Origin: Sclerotiophoma versabilis | Lineage: Eukaryota > Ascomycota > Dothideomycetes > Pleosporales > Didymellaceae | Length of the DNA stretch: 64,000 nt | Assembly (NCBI GenBank): GCA_012274445.1 | Contig: JAAROD010000007.1 | Coordinates: 372,001 to 436,000 of the forward strand | Reading direction: 5' to 3' | Part shown: piece after piece, positions 1-10,679 of the stretch | Position numbering within the stretch: position 1 is the stretch's first letter | Layout of the letters: every line of letters begins with the position of its first letter | Position numbers and translations under genes: made by a program | Notes under the pieces: generated by a model | What the model saw: only the letters and a program-made list of their open reading frames with translations | Told to the model about the DNA's origin: nothing | Database searches by the model: none

Positions 1-758
1 CCAAGAATGTGAAGAAGCCTGTGAAGGCTAAGGAACCCACTCCAGAACCAGAGGGCTCCACAGACCCTGACTTCTGGCAGTCACGTATCAATCTTTCTGC
101 GTTCGAGTGCTGGGAAGAAGAGTATGAATTGACGGCTCCTCCCTTCCCGTTCAAGCAACATTGGGACCCTGTCAGCAAAGTCATGCGTGACGCTGCAAAG
201 AAAAAGAAGGGCAAGAAGGGCGGCAACAAGGCACCACCTGTAACAGAGCCTGAAGAGGAGGAAGAGGGAGAGGAGAAGATATTCCTCAACTACGATGATA
301 CCCCAGATGACGATAATCCAGATGTTGAAATCCATGCAGCCATCGAAGACCAACTCCAACAAGACATCGCAACGGCCTCCCAAGAACAGTCCGACCTACC
401 GCCATTGCCAGAAGATCTGAGCACCCTACCGGACCTGACTTCGGCTGACATCAAAGCCGGTGCAGTCATTGTCTGCAAGTTCTTTGGCATCAACCCTGTG
501 ACTGTTACACCTGAGATCAGCGGCTTCAAGACCGCTGTCGTTGAGCGCGAAGGAGATTCTGGCGCTGGTGCAGGCACAATCAGACTGAGGATAGCTCAGC
601 GCGACCTGCCCAAGAAGGAGAAGAAGTTCAATAGCAAAGGGGAGAGGGTATATGATGCCAAGGACGGTTTCTTCATGGAGGAAGAGGAGGAAGAAGAGGG
701 GCTGTGGAGTGGCATGTTTGGAGAGCTGCTGGAGGGGAAGCTACTCAAGGCTGCGTAA
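1..758 (+). CDS. Coilin-like protein, C-terminal part (5' end outside window)
   Basis: The reading frame is open to the left edge of the window, so the gene is truncated at its 5' end; the codon at 9 is GTG and is not a start. The visible 250 or so residues have a lysine-rich patch (KKKKGKKGG), a long acidic middle, a folded-looking segment beginning near 'DIKAGAVIVCKFF' and running through 'ISGFKTAVVE' and 'TIRLRIAQRD', and an acidic run (seven E) before the end 'GKLLKAA'. This order (KxGAxIxxK, then xIS.xxTAxV, then xxLRxAxRD, then an acidic tail) resembles the Tudor-like C-terminus of fungal coilin-type proteins, which would act in nuclear Cajal-body/snRNP biology. The family call is by remembered pattern only. 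The stop TAA at 756-758 is certain. Confidence 0.6.
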   Translation, partial: KNVKKPVKAKEPTPEPEGSTDPDFWQSRINLSAFECWEEEYELTAPPFPFKQHWDPVSKVMRDAAKKKKGKKGGNKAPPVTEPEEEEEGEEKIFLNYDDTPDDDNPDVEIHAAIEDQLQQDIATASQEQSDLPPLPEDLSTLPDLTSADIKAGAVIVCKFFGINPVTVTPEISGFKTAVVEREGDSGAGAGTIRLRIAQRDLPKKEKKFNSKGERVYDAKDGFFMEEEEEEEGLWSGMFGELLEGKLLKAA

Positions 759-1467
759 ATGCAGTTGTAATCATGTAACTTGATCACGGCTCTGCTGTTG
801 TACAGCTCTCAGCGCAATATACCCTCTCATTGTTCGACATCCGTATTCTCACATCTGTGGAAGTGTCCGTCCGGTCGGCGTTTGTGATTTCGAAAGCCGA
901 TGCCGGACCCCGCCAACGTCATGCAGCCCCTCCATGCACCTCACTGCAAGGCACCCTGATCGCCCATGCAGCAACGGCTTTCAACCCTCTTTTGCATGTG
1001 TCAAATCTCAATTCAACTGCCGAAGAACCATCAACAAAATGTCGTGGGGTGACTTCGTATTCATTTCATCGCGCGCCTCCGTCAAGGACCCTGCCGAGCC
1101 TCTCCACATGCCGCCGTCAAGCGCTTGCCCTCGGCGCCTCGGACGCATCCATCCATCAATTAGCTCGTCGAAACAACTGCCGTGAGTGGATGAGTGGGGT
1201 AGCTCCAACGATGGCTAGAGTAAGAATGATACATGATGCGACACGAATTGCGGTTCCTCTTAAAGCCTGGCCTCCCCATGTTGTACGCACTGTAACTAAA
1301 ACGTCTTTGATATATTCCTCGGGTAGTCCTGTAAGTCTACTTTGCTCTTGTAACCCACCAATTCGCGTTGGATTGGCTTCATACCATCTCCAGAACCCTT
1401 ATCGTAGCTCAGCATCGAAGCTCCGCGGCACATCACCACAATCCTCGTCTAACAACCTCGCAGCATC
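759..1467. other. Intergenic region
   Basis: No supportable gene. It holds the 3' end of the coilin-like gene and the promoter/leader of the methyltransferase gene. Open frames here (for example 830-1699) run into the real CDS in the wrong frame and have no recognisable domain. Confidence 0.5.
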
Positions 1468-2604
1468 ATGCCTCTCCCCTACGGCGCCTACCGCGCCGAC
1501 CACGTCGGCTCCTTCCTGCGCCCCAAATCCGTGCTGGAGGCGCGCCAAAAGGCCGCCAACGGTGACATCTCAGCCGCCGATCTGCGCAAAGTCGAAGACG
1601 AGGCCGTTGCCAAAGTCGCCGAGCTGCAGATTGAAAATGGGCTGCGGTCTGTCACAGATGGCGAGTTCCGCCGTGCCTACTTCCACCTCGACTTCTTGAA
1701 GCACCTTGCGGGCATCGAGGAGAAGGGCCAAGTCGGCAACATCCGCCACAAGGACGGCTTCTCGCCGCCAACCCTGGCCGTCACTGGCAAGCTGGGCCAC
1801 CCGGAAGCGATCCAGGTCGACGACTTCAACTTCCTCGAGCAGGCTATTGCGAAGAATGGTGGCGCCGCTACGACAAAGGTCTGCATCCCCAGCCCCACCA
1901 TGGTCCACTTCCGCGGCGGCCGCGCCTCCATTGACATCGCAGCCTACCCGGACCTGGACGTCTTCTTCGACGACCTGGCGCGCGTGTACCAGCAGGAGCT
2001 TGACAGCCTGTATGCCGCGGGCTGTCGCTTCGTGCAGCTCGACGACACAAACCTCGCCTACCTGTGCGACCCGGATATGCGCAAAGCAGCCGAGACAGAG
2101 CGCGGCGAGGACCTCAGCGTGCTGCCGCGCAAGTACGCCGCGCTGATCAACAAGGCCATTGAGAAGCGGCCCGCGGATATGAAGATCGGAATCCACCTCT
2201 GCAGAGGCAACTACCGCTCGAAATGGTTTGCCTCGGGCGGCTACGAGCCCGTCGCCGAGGTCCTGTTCAAGGAACTCAATGTCGATGCGTACTTCCTCGA
2301 GTACGATGACGCGCGCAGTGGCGATTTCAGCCCGCTGCGCCATCTGCCCGCCCACAAGGTTGTCGTCCTAGGCGTGATGAGCAGCAAGAAGAACGAGCTT
2401 GATGACAAAGAGGAGATTATCGGGAGGCTGAAGGAGGCTGCGGCGATTGCGCCTAAGGGCCTAGATCAGCTGTGCTTGAGCCACCAGTGTGGCTTCTCGA
2501 GCACGGCCGAGGGCAACGAGCTTACCGAGGAGGAGCAGTGGGCCAAGGTCAGGCTGGAGGTCGAGATTGCCAAGCAGGTCTGGGGCGAGGACTTGAGCCA
2601 GTAG
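1468..2604 (+). CDS. MetE C-terminal-like zinc methyltransferase (UROD/MetE superfamily)
   Basis: Single-exon protein of 378 residues starting MPLPYGAYRADHVGSFLRP. The opening RADHVGSFLRP and the rest match the short stand-alone relatives of cobalamin-independent methionine synthase (YxjG-type), which contain only the C-terminal catalytic barrel. The zinc/thiol ligand set of MetE is visible: H243 and C245 in 'GIHLCRGNY', E278 in 'YFLEYDD', and C341 in 'SHQCGFSS'. This supports a working zinc site that would activate a thiol substrate for methyl transfer in the cytosol. The N-terminal MetE domain that helps bind methyltetrahydrofolate is absent, so canonical methionine synthesis from folate is unlikely and the methyl donor is unknown. 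The ATG lies in ATCATGCC, a reasonable context. Codon use is GC-rich like other core genes here. Confidence 0.9.
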   Translation: MPLPYGAYRADHVGSFLRPKSVLEARQKAANGDISAADLRKVEDEAVAKVAELQIENGLRSVTDGEFRRAYFHLDFLKHLAGIEEKGQVGNIRHKDGFSPPTLAVTGKLGHPEAIQVDDFNFLEQAIAKNGGAATTKVCIPSPTMVHFRGGRASIDIAAYPDLDVFFDDLARVYQQELDSLYAAGCRFVQLDDTNLAYLCDPDMRKAAETERGEDLSVLPRKYAALINKAIEKRPADMKIGIHLCRGNYRSKWFASGGYEPVAEVLFKELNVDAYFLEYDDARSGDFSPLRHLPAHKVVVLGVMSSKKNELDDKEEIIGRLKEAAAIAPKGLDQLCLSHQCGFSSTAEGNELTEEEQWAKVRLEVEIAKQVWGEDLSQ

Positions 2605-3693
2605 ATGTTGCGAGCCGTACGTGCAGTGAGTTGGACAGGGTGAGTTGATATTGGCGGCAAGGAGTTGTGGCGCATAGGGGAAAAAAGTGATGCTGAAGGT
2701 GTAGATTACGATCCCGGTGAGGATCGATGAAGTCAAGTCTCAACGACTGATGTGTAGATGTAGCATATACCCAAACCATATGGTTCAACCCTCGGAGCCT
2801 CTCTGCCCACATTTCTGCTTTGATCCGTCTTCCATACCATGTTCTGTCTTGATCCCCTTGTGATTCTTGAATCCAGCAATCCAAGCCTCATCTCCCTCCA
2901 AATCAAGAAGTCAATCTTCGCGACCGTATCTTGCACTGCTGAAATAGGTCAGGCTGCTCAAGACAACAGCCCATCTCTCGGGGGAATATTGTAGTCATCA
3001 GTCTTTGTTGATTCTCAGCTCTGTCACCAGAAAGCGGACAAACTCTATGAATACAGCACCGCTGACACTTGACATAGAGACACTCCAGTCATACAGTTCC
3101 TGCCGAGTGTACCACCTCCGCTTGGATCCCGAATGAAGGCCACTTCGCTGTTGAGTTGGGACGCGCATGAGATGCGCAGCAGCAGCGTGAAGTCAATCAG
3201 AAGCAGATTTCCAAAGCAGAGAAGCACCATTTGAGGTATCCAAGGGGCGACTGCGGCTTATGTAAAGCTATGGGGTTGTATCTGTGGTGGAGGAAGGAGG
3301 GCCCTGTGACTCGACTTCACACTTCTACCTTCCTGGGGCAGGTCTGGTTTTCAGATTGATTCAATATTTAAAAATCACGCGGTCACGATGTTGGTGTGTC
3401 GCTTTTCTGTGTTTTATCCTGCCCATGTGGGACTATGGTTTTCACGGCCACTCGTGTTTGTGCGGAAGACCTTGCTGGGTAGTGGTTTGGCTGGCCATGT
3501 AGGTATGCTATCCCGAAGTAAACCAAAAACTCTAGATTTAGATCTACAATCAGGGAAAATTATTATAGAGTTGCGAAAGGATTGTGAGATGCCGGAGAGG
3601 CAGGATATCCACGACATGCAACGAAATGACGAGTTGAATGAAGATAAGAGAGCATAGAGGAGGCCGTTGCACTGTTGCCTTGTTTGCTACACC
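2605..3693. other. Intergenic region
   Basis: No gene supported. Several short frames on both strands lack start context, splice logic and recognisable sequence. Local composition is more AT-rich than in the flanking genes. Confidence 0.5.
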
Positions 3694-3861
3694 TCACCAC
3701 TGTACTGCGGATTGGCTGATATAGATCTTGTTGCGGATCTCTGCCGGTACACGAAAGAACAACGAATGATACTGGTCCATGTATTTGAGGGTGTCGCCGG
3801 TAAGAGGTGGAGGGATCGGGGCAGATGCCGCCGCGGCATCAGGATTGAGCTGCACCTGCAT
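3694..3861 (-). pseudogene. 55-codon remnant with 2EXR/F-box-like 'PAEIRNKIY' motif
   Basis: On the minus strand an ATG at 3861 opens a 55-residue frame ending at TGA 3694-3696. Residues 34-47 read 'LFFRVPAEIRNKIY'. The pattern [LF]xxLPxEIRxxIY is the hallmark of the N-terminal 2EXR (F-box-like) domain found in large numbers in Pezizomycotina, usually in proteins of 200-500 residues. Here the frame stops 8 residues after the motif and I found no downstream exon on the minus strand that continues the family. I therefore read it as a truncated gene or relic, though a short expressed peptide or an unrecognised intron starting at the GTGAGG just before the stop cannot be excluded. Confidence 0.5.
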
Positions 3862-4716
3862 CGTTGAGAAAAGTATTGCGAGTTAGTTAAGTAAGAGATA
3901 ATGGGAGATTCCGAGCAGAAAAATTGAGAAGGAAGATGATGGGTGGTATATGTAGAACAAAGGGGATTTAGGGTCAGATGAAAAGGAAACAATTCAAGCA
4001 AACAACGTAACTTGAGACATGATTAGATGGTCGTTTAGAGTAGTACAATGTAGGCGTCCTATTTAAGTACTGCTAGTCACCATGAAAAAGAGGACGTTAG
4101 CCATGGTCCCTACCTAGCGTCATCACAACGAGCTACAACAAGCAGCAGAGTGGAAGTGTTGTCCTTTGTATGACATGCTCTCCACTTACGTTGTATTCGA
4201 GTCATACAATGCTCGACGCAACCGTCTCCTTCACACATGTTCGGCTCACTCGAAAGATTGGTGGTGACAATTTGTCAATGCGCACGCTCAGCATTGGGAA
4301 TTTGCGGCTCATCAAGTCCCGCCCTCATTCAACCCACCAAAGACTTCACAGGCACAGTTCGGGATGAGTTTCTGAGTATAGCACACGAGCCATGTTTATT
4401 GACTGATCTACATGAGTGTGTCTTCTCTAACATCAAGGTCCGATGAGCTTTGACTCCATCGAGATGTTCACTAGTCTGTGCGTGCTGGGTGCGCACTGTT
4501 CGTTCGTTCAAGGCATAGAAGCCGTCTTCCCTACTACTCTCCCTCCATACTCCAATACCAGCAGCAATAAAAGCGCGTCTTACTGAAAGAGCGTCAGGGT
4601 AAACAAGTAACAAATCGTAAAAGCGGTCGTCATAATATGCACAGAAAGAATTAAAAATCGAAAAACGTAGAATGGTCGTAACAGTTTGGGTGGTCGCACT
4701 TGTCGGGATGGTTGAC
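3862..4716. other. Intergenic region
   Basis: Contains the 3' flank of the EsdC-like gene. The minus-strand frame extending 4329-5171 overlaps that gene out of frame and is not credible. Nothing else recognised. Confidence 0.45.
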
Positions 4717-5493
4717 TTAGTTGCGGATGATAACACCGTGGCGGCGGGTCTGCTTCTGCTCATAGACGTACTCGTCCTCAGAGCTGCACTCGTCAGACTC
4801 ATCGGAAAATTGGCAGCGGGCACCGCCGCAGTCGAGCTTGACGCGGTCACCCTTGCGTGTGATACCGTAGCGCTCGCATGTGCAGCATGAGCTACCGGAG
4901 CTGATGCTAGATGGCGAAGAGCTGCCGGAAGAGCGCGAAGAGGTGAGCGAGGGAACGTCGGAGTCAGCATCAGAGTCGGAGTCGTCCTCGGAGTCGGAGC
5001 TGATTTCCTGGCGGGCAAAGTGGCGGTTGAGCTCCTCGAGGGTGGTCTGGTTGTATTGGGTGTTGATGACCTGGCGGGTCTGACCGGGGCGCTGGGGCTT
5101 GGGGGCGACGATGCGGCTTGGGGAGACACCACGGCCCTTGGGGATGTTCTGGGAGGCGCGGCGGGACTCACGGGAGGACTTAGCGGGAGCGGCAGTGGTC
5201 TTGGACGGGATATCGATGATGTTCAACTTGCGGCCAGTGGTGGGCTCTGTGGTGTGGTCCTTGGCGGGGTCGTGAGAGACGTGGTAGCCATCGATGATGT
5301 AGTAGTACCAGTAGCGCTGGCCTTGCTTGAGAGTGGCACCCTGAAACTTGAAGCAGCCGACCCAACCACCGGTCTTCTTGGGGTCCTTGGAAAGAGGAAG
5401 CTGACCCTGGTAGCCGTCCCAGGAACCGAGGAGGTGGACGGTCTTGCAGTTGGCGGAAGTGCGGAGAGTGAAGTTAAGCTGGATAGCGGCCAT
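4717..5493 (-). CDS. esdC: EsdC-like protein with AMPK-type glycogen-binding (CBM48) domain
   Basis: Intronless 258-residue protein. Residues 1-95 form a CBM48/E-set module like the glycogen-binding domain of AMPK beta subunits: 'VHLLGSWDGY', 'LPLSKDPKKTGGWVGC', then 'GQRYWYYYIIDGYHVSHDP', with the aromatic residues that stack on glucan chains. The middle is basic and serine-rich. Residues 160-200 are an Asp/Ser-rich disordered segment, and the C-terminus has clustered cysteines (CCTCERYG, DCGGARC). Architecture and length match Aspergillus EsdC, a protein needed for early sexual development, so the symbol is given by resemblance only. It has no catalytic domain and would act by binding glycogen or a partner kinase. 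The AT-rich leader and promoter lie to the right (5494-5900), including a TATA-like stretch near 5879. Confidence 0.85.
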   Translation of the reverse strand: MAAIQLNFTLRTSANCKTVHLLGSWDGYQGQLPLSKDPKKTGGWVGCFKFQGATLKQGQRYWYYYIIDGYHVSHDPAKDHTTEPTTGRKLNIIDIPSKTTAAPAKSSRESRRASQNIPKGRGVSPSRIVAPKPQRPGQTRQVINTQYNQTTLEELNRHFARQEISSDSEDDSDSDADSDVPSLTSSRSSGSSSPSSISSGSSCCTCERYGITRKGDRVKLDCGGARCQFSDESDECSSEDEYVYEQKQTRRHGVIIRN

Positions 5494-7297
5494 TGTGGTT
5501 GAGTTTTCGATCTTAAACTTTCGGTAGTAGTTGGATTATGATGACTGATGAGTCTTGTAATGCGTCCTGGCCAAACTAATGGATAGACGACGAAATAATT
5601 GCTGATGAAGCGGTGGAAAAATCGTTGACGAAAGTCGATTATGCGAGTTTGTCGAGTTTGTTTGGTGTTGTGTATCGAGCAAGTAGAGCTGAAGATTACG
5701 TTTTGGGGGTGTAGACCGGCTACGAGAGTTTGGTAATAGTGAATAAAGATTGAATTAAGGTGGCACCAGGCCGAGAAACAAAAGAGGTAGAAAGAGGATG
5801 AAAAAACGAACACAACAGCTCTGAGAGGTTAACACGCTTGCTGAAGAAAAAGATCAGAGTGAGGGCCCAAGGCCAACATATATAGAATACAACATCGCAC
5901 AGCACTTCGCCAGAGAGGGCTAGGATTGGCGTAAGCGGGACTCGCTTTGCGAGGGGCCAGCCGAAGTGACGGCACCACGGATCGATTGATTGCTTGTGCA
6001 GCCTACGCACGCCATGTTCGCAGGGAGCAGGCTGGTTGGGGCGTGGACGCGCAGTCTATCGAATGTGTGTTGAGCGCTTGACGGACACTGTCGAGTGGTG
6101 GGAGGTCAGCTTCGTGTTACCCGGCGCTATGCTTCTGGATCCTCATTGGCCGGAGTGAGCGGGGAATATCCATCCCCCACGTATGGACACAGCGTGAAAA
6201 CATGTAGCCTATCACATCACAGTGCGGGTAGAGCCATGTGATGTTCGCTACTCCCCGTGCATCAACGGCTCCATCACACTGCCCCAACAAACGAGCAGCG
6301 AAGGGAAGGCGGCCGAAGACAGATGCAGGTATATTAACCTCGTCCTTACAACCTTGCAGCCATGTACCTTGTCGTATCGGTGGCTTTTAGCAGCCTTTTC
6401 CTGCGTCGCCCAGCCCCCAACTTCCTCATCGGCCAATGAGGCGCTGTGATAGCACTGCAACTCGATCATAAAATGTCCCTAAGTGGGACTTCGGCGGCTA
6501 TTAAACTTAGAGGCTTGATGGTGCGGCCAACCATCACCGTTATCGTGAACTTCCAACTGCATCGAAAGCAGGTCGGCCGGCTCACCATGTCCGTCATGTG
6601 GAGATAGGCTTGATGATGTACAGAGGTGCATCGGTGAAGTGCACGCGAGGTACTCAACCGAAGGAGAAATTATGCGGCTGCAAGGTGGAGGCACAGCGCT
6701 TGAGAAGACCGAAGCCACCTTTTGCGACGTTAAACGGGTCTGTGGAAGACTTGCAGAAGCTAGAGGGGCCAGGAATGATGTAGGCATCATGTACGGTGAC
6801 CCTTGAGGTACAAGAAAGGGCGTTACACGTGTGGTTCCGCGACGTCGTGGTGCGTAGGGCAACAGCGAGACCTGCTGCTAAACAAAGAACAGGCGCTGCG
6901 ACATCGAGTACTTTAACTGCTGTACGAAGCCATCTTCATCGTCCAAGTCTCATATCCGTTCGCACTCGCTCGCATCAAGGGCACACCTCTAAGGACCATT
7001 GCTCGGTCGTAGGACGCAATGACTATGCACCGGTCAGGCTAATTGCACTCGTACCTACGCGCCGACCCACGACCTCGTTCATGCATCTTCCCTTCTGATC
7101 CGCCCAATCAAGGCAGATTTGAGAAGTATTGGTCACCTGCGCACCAACCACTCCAATTCATTGATATCATGAAATGGACTCGAAAAAATTGATCGCACCA
7201 TATGGAAACGTTAATTGAATGCAGGCCTGTTGTGTGCCCCACCACGAGATTGTCTTCGTGATACCGTACAGGTATCCACAAGTCGAACATCACTCGA
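5494..7297. other. Intergenic region, 1.8 kb
   Basis: Right-hand side of the EsdC-like gene (promoter, about 5494-6010) and the 3' flank of the Msd1-like gene. Frames such as 6479-6862 (-) and 6796-7098 (+) show no domain, no splice continuity and no homology I recognise. The long leader is consistent with a developmentally regulated gene, but that is inference. Confidence 0.45.
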
Positions 7298-9344
7298 TTA
7301 GCAACCCAGAAGATTGTCCAGCTCTGCAGGTGTCAACGTGCTCTTTCTCCTTTTTGGCCGCCCTCCAATGCGCGAAGGTTTCGTTGGCGAGCGAGTAGTG
7401 CGTCTTTGCTTCTTTTCTTCCGCTCTTTCCTTGCCATTCACCGATCTGAAGGACTTGACGGGACTTGATTGGATTCTGGCAGCGGCTACTTCCGCCTCTG
7501 CCTGCACTACCTTGAGCTTGTCGAACATGCTTAGCTTCGGAGAGCGCTCCTCGGGGTGAGCATCAGGACTCGAATGCCGTTTTTTTGTCTGTTGTTGAGC
7601 ATCAGAATATGTCGCTATGAGTGAGACGAAAGAAGGTGATGGGGTTAAAGAAAAAATGAATCTGCTGGCCATCTTGGCAATTTGGTCGCAAATCTCGTTA
7701 CAACGTACATGGCGTGGTGTGCGTTCATCTTGACTCATCCGTCTCGACGCTCGCTCCTCGGAAACCGACGCCTCCACAGCAGAAGACTGATGGCTGGGCT
7801 TCTCTGCACCAACTAGATCGAGTCCAGACGTAGTCGTGTTCTCGTCCTCTAAATTGGAAGGTGTATTAGGGATGGAAGCTGAGAAAGCAACCCTCCGTGG
7901 GGATTTGTTGGGTGACGTGTTGCCGTTTGTCTCTTTGAGAGCCGGTTGTTCAGATTGTAGCTTGACGCCGAACAGCTCGTCTCTGTTCGCCTGCCCTGCT
8001 GCAAGCTCAGCCTCTGGGGTAGGCAGCTCCTCTCTCTCAGCTTCCGCAACCTCCTCGTTGAACACAGAGCTGCCATCTTCCATTGCCTCATCGCCATGCT
8101 CAGAGGATCCTCCCACGTCTTCCGCAACTTCTTCCTCTTCATAATCGTTCTCGTCTTCCTCGTCAATGACCGATATGTCGTCTGCACCATCTGCCTCGAT
8201 GTCGGTATCATAGTCGAGCCCTCTGGTGATCTCGTCAAGGTTGATTGTGTCGCCCTTTGTCATACGCTTTCTCCATGAGTCCATGAGCTTGAAAGACTCG
8301 CGCAAACGAGCTTCCATCTTCTCCCAACCAGCTCGTAGTCTGTGAATTTCTTCCTCTCGCGACTCAACTTCGTCTACTGAAACGAAGTTGGGGTTTGTGA
8401 GCAGGTTCTTGAGGTTGTCCAGTACTGTGTCTGTATCGCTGGCGAGGGCCTCATAGCTGGTAGGCAAAGCATGCATCATGCCCTGTCGTGCATCTTCGTC
8501 CACTTCTCCAACCACGGAGAGCCCATCTGCGTCTTCTTGGGCTGTCATTTCTGGCATGCCCTGCAACTCCCTCAATGTCACCAGCGTGCTTCTGACAAGA
8601 GCAATCAGGCTGTCGTTCTCGTCGCTCAAGCTCTGGCTAAGCTGTGTCAGAAATTCCGTGGTCTCCTGCTTCAGGCTGTAACCAGGATCCTCCATATCTG
8701 GCTCCTCCATTCGTAAAGCACTTGTTGACCCCCCAAGCCCAGCGACTCCAGGGTTAATTGTGATGCTTGCGCCCACAAGGCCGGTCTTGTTGCCACGCTG
8801 CTGGGTGGTCAAATGGCTCTTCAGGCGCTGTATCTGAATGTCTCGTTTGCGCACGTCATTTGCGCAGCTCGTTCGCACTTGATCGACGGTCGTCTTGAGC
8901 CGCAGCATCTCTGCGCGCAGCTTTCGTGCTGAAGATTCGGCGGTTCGTAAAGCGGCGCGAGCGGCATGTTCCTGGGACTGAGCGAGAGACAGTTGCCGTG
9001 TAAGGTCTGCATTGCGAGTCTGCAGCTTTTCGAGCGATATCAATTGCCGTGACTGCTCTGACCGTAGATTGCGTACTGTCTCTGCCACAGACTCTCGATA
9101 CTCCTGGTCGCGCTGCAGTAATGTCAGCACTGCAGCGTCACGTGTCATTGTTTTTCAAACATACATCACGCTTCAAGATCAGATCGTGAACAAGGTTGAT
9201 GATCTGAGCCATTGTAGCCTCCTTTCCGCCCTCTCCCCGCGACGGATGCGCAAATTCGATGCTCTTTCCATCGCGCAATAGCCCACGAGCCAAGAGCAGA
9301 TTGTTGATGTATGTTGCCGCGGTCTTGAGATTATACGACTCCAT
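7298..9344 (-). CDS. Msd1/SSX2IP (ADIP)-like coiled-coil protein
   Basis: Exons on the minus strand: 9344-9165 and 9112-7298, joined across a 52-nt intron (GTATGT...CTGCAG, phase 0), giving 'LILKRD' + 'RDQEYRESV'. The start MESYNLKTAATYINNLLLARG is the conserved N-terminus of the afadin- and alpha-actinin-binding (ADIP) family; an in-frame ATG 16 codons upstream (9392) is possible. A long coiled coil follows (residues about 60-180), then acidic disordered sequence and a basic tail (KPSRIGGRPKRRKS). In fission yeast and animals this family anchors microtubule minus ends to the spindle pole or centrosome, so a spindle-pole-body role is likely. A second intron at 7708-7589 (GTACGT...CAACAG, 120 nt, phase 0) is probable. 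It has no stop and keeps frame if retained. Total is about 619 residues with it spliced out. Confidence 0.8.
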
Positions 9345-9484
9345 GCTGGTCGTGGTGGGATTGGTGCGCAATAGCGTTGGTGAAGCTTTCATCTGGTGTT
9401 TACAAACACGCAGTCGTAGTTGCCGAATGCACGGGCCTTTCGAGAGCCAACGTCCATCGCAATCTTGCGCCACGTTATCCTCGT

Positions 9485-10444
9485 TGGCTTTCAGGGCATG
9501 AAACACAGCAGTACTGGTCCACCACTCTGCGCAGTGTTGATCCAGCGTGCATCATCCAGCCCGATTTTGCAGAGGACATCGCCGCCGTTGTTAAGATGCT
9601 GAACAAGCATCCCACTATCAGTTCGCCAGACGCAGTGGATGCCACGATCCAAACACCGGTTATGCAACAGTCCAGGACGGCGCGCAAATCGTCCTGACTG
9701 ATACTGTTGGCGCGAATTACGGTACAGACGAGAATTTGGCCTACATGAAGCCAGGAGGTGAGCGGAACAATGTCGTTAGCGACCTCGAATCAAGTACGTC
9801 TGTTGTAGTTGGTGGGCACTTGGGTGAACACGTTGACTTGCTTCGCCAAAGAACACAATTATTAATGAAGATGACGTGTGGGTACTAGTGGCTATCTCCT
9901 TCAGAGTGGCACCTCCTTCCTCAGTGCACAAGAGGGTCTCGCTGCTGACAGCATTGTTGGTTGGGAGGCAGTGATAGCAAATGGATCGATCCTCACCGTC
10001 AATACAGCCACCCACCCAGACCTCGCACAGGCTATGAGAGGTAGTTGCAGCCAATTGGAGCTTTAGCCAAGTACACCATTAAGCCTCATCACATCGGCGA
10101 TGTCTATGGAGGCTTATGTTTGTACGGTAACAGCCAAGACGACAAGCTACACACTGCTCTGCATAACTTTGTTGCCAGCACCACCCAAGATCCTAAGGCC
10201 GTGACCATCCTCTCCCAGATTTTCGCTTTGCTGCGCTGAAGACCAACATATCTACATTTCCTGCGGCGGCCCCGTCCAACCTACTACTGGGGCCTTTGCA
10301 GACTTCCTGAATATTCCTGGCATTACATGTGTCCTTGAAGACATAGCTACGCCAATTGAGGAAGGCCTGTCGCACACAGCACTTGAGCAACAAACACTGA
10401 CGACATATGGCTCAAAACCAATGGTGGTCTTGCATATCTTCTGA
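9485..10444 (+). pseudogene. BBE-like FAD-linked oxidase (VAO/PCMH family), decayed
   Basis: Fragments of one protein appear in order but in different frames. An N-terminal piece has 'QYWSTTLRSVDPACIIQP' and 'EDIAAVVKML' (FAD_binding_4 start, about 9500-9600). A middle piece at 9878-10035 reads 'LLQSGTSFLSAQEGLAADS', 'GWEAVIANGSILTVN' and 'HPDLAQAMRG'. At 10062-10190 comes 'YTIKPHHIGDVYGGL', and a late piece around 10270-10440 has 'AFADFLNIPGITCVLEDI' and 'LTTYGSKP'. Family members are about 450-520 residues with one open frame interrupted only by introns. Here the segment carrying the flavin-attachment RSGGH motif is not found in frame and several frame changes remain after considering introns. 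Intact relatives are secreted oxidases of alcohols, sugars or phenolics. Confidence 0.75.
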
Positions 10445-10679
10445 GTTCTACGGGATGTTATTGATTATACGTGCTATCATTGTCCAGCAGCTTTCGAGGT
10501 GAAAGTAAGTGAAAACCTTGCATCCACCTTGCTCCGCTCTCATGAGCAAAGCTTGCAAGCTGTTGCTCCCACAGGTCAAACTCGATGATTCATCGCGGCG
10601 CCACATGCTGAAACCAACAAAATGAGCATACAGCTACCGAAAAATTGCTTCTTCCAGATTGTGTCACCGCCAGAGTATG

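Noticed and set aside
1570..2355. 261-codon antisense frame over the MetE-like gene
   Set aside because: High GC makes long antisense frames. The plus-strand product has clear family motifs and the antisense protein has none.
4329..5171. 280-codon minus-strand frame overlapping the EsdC-like gene
   Set aside because: Another frame of the same strand gives a clear CBM48 protein; this one is Ser/Pro/Ala-rich artefact.
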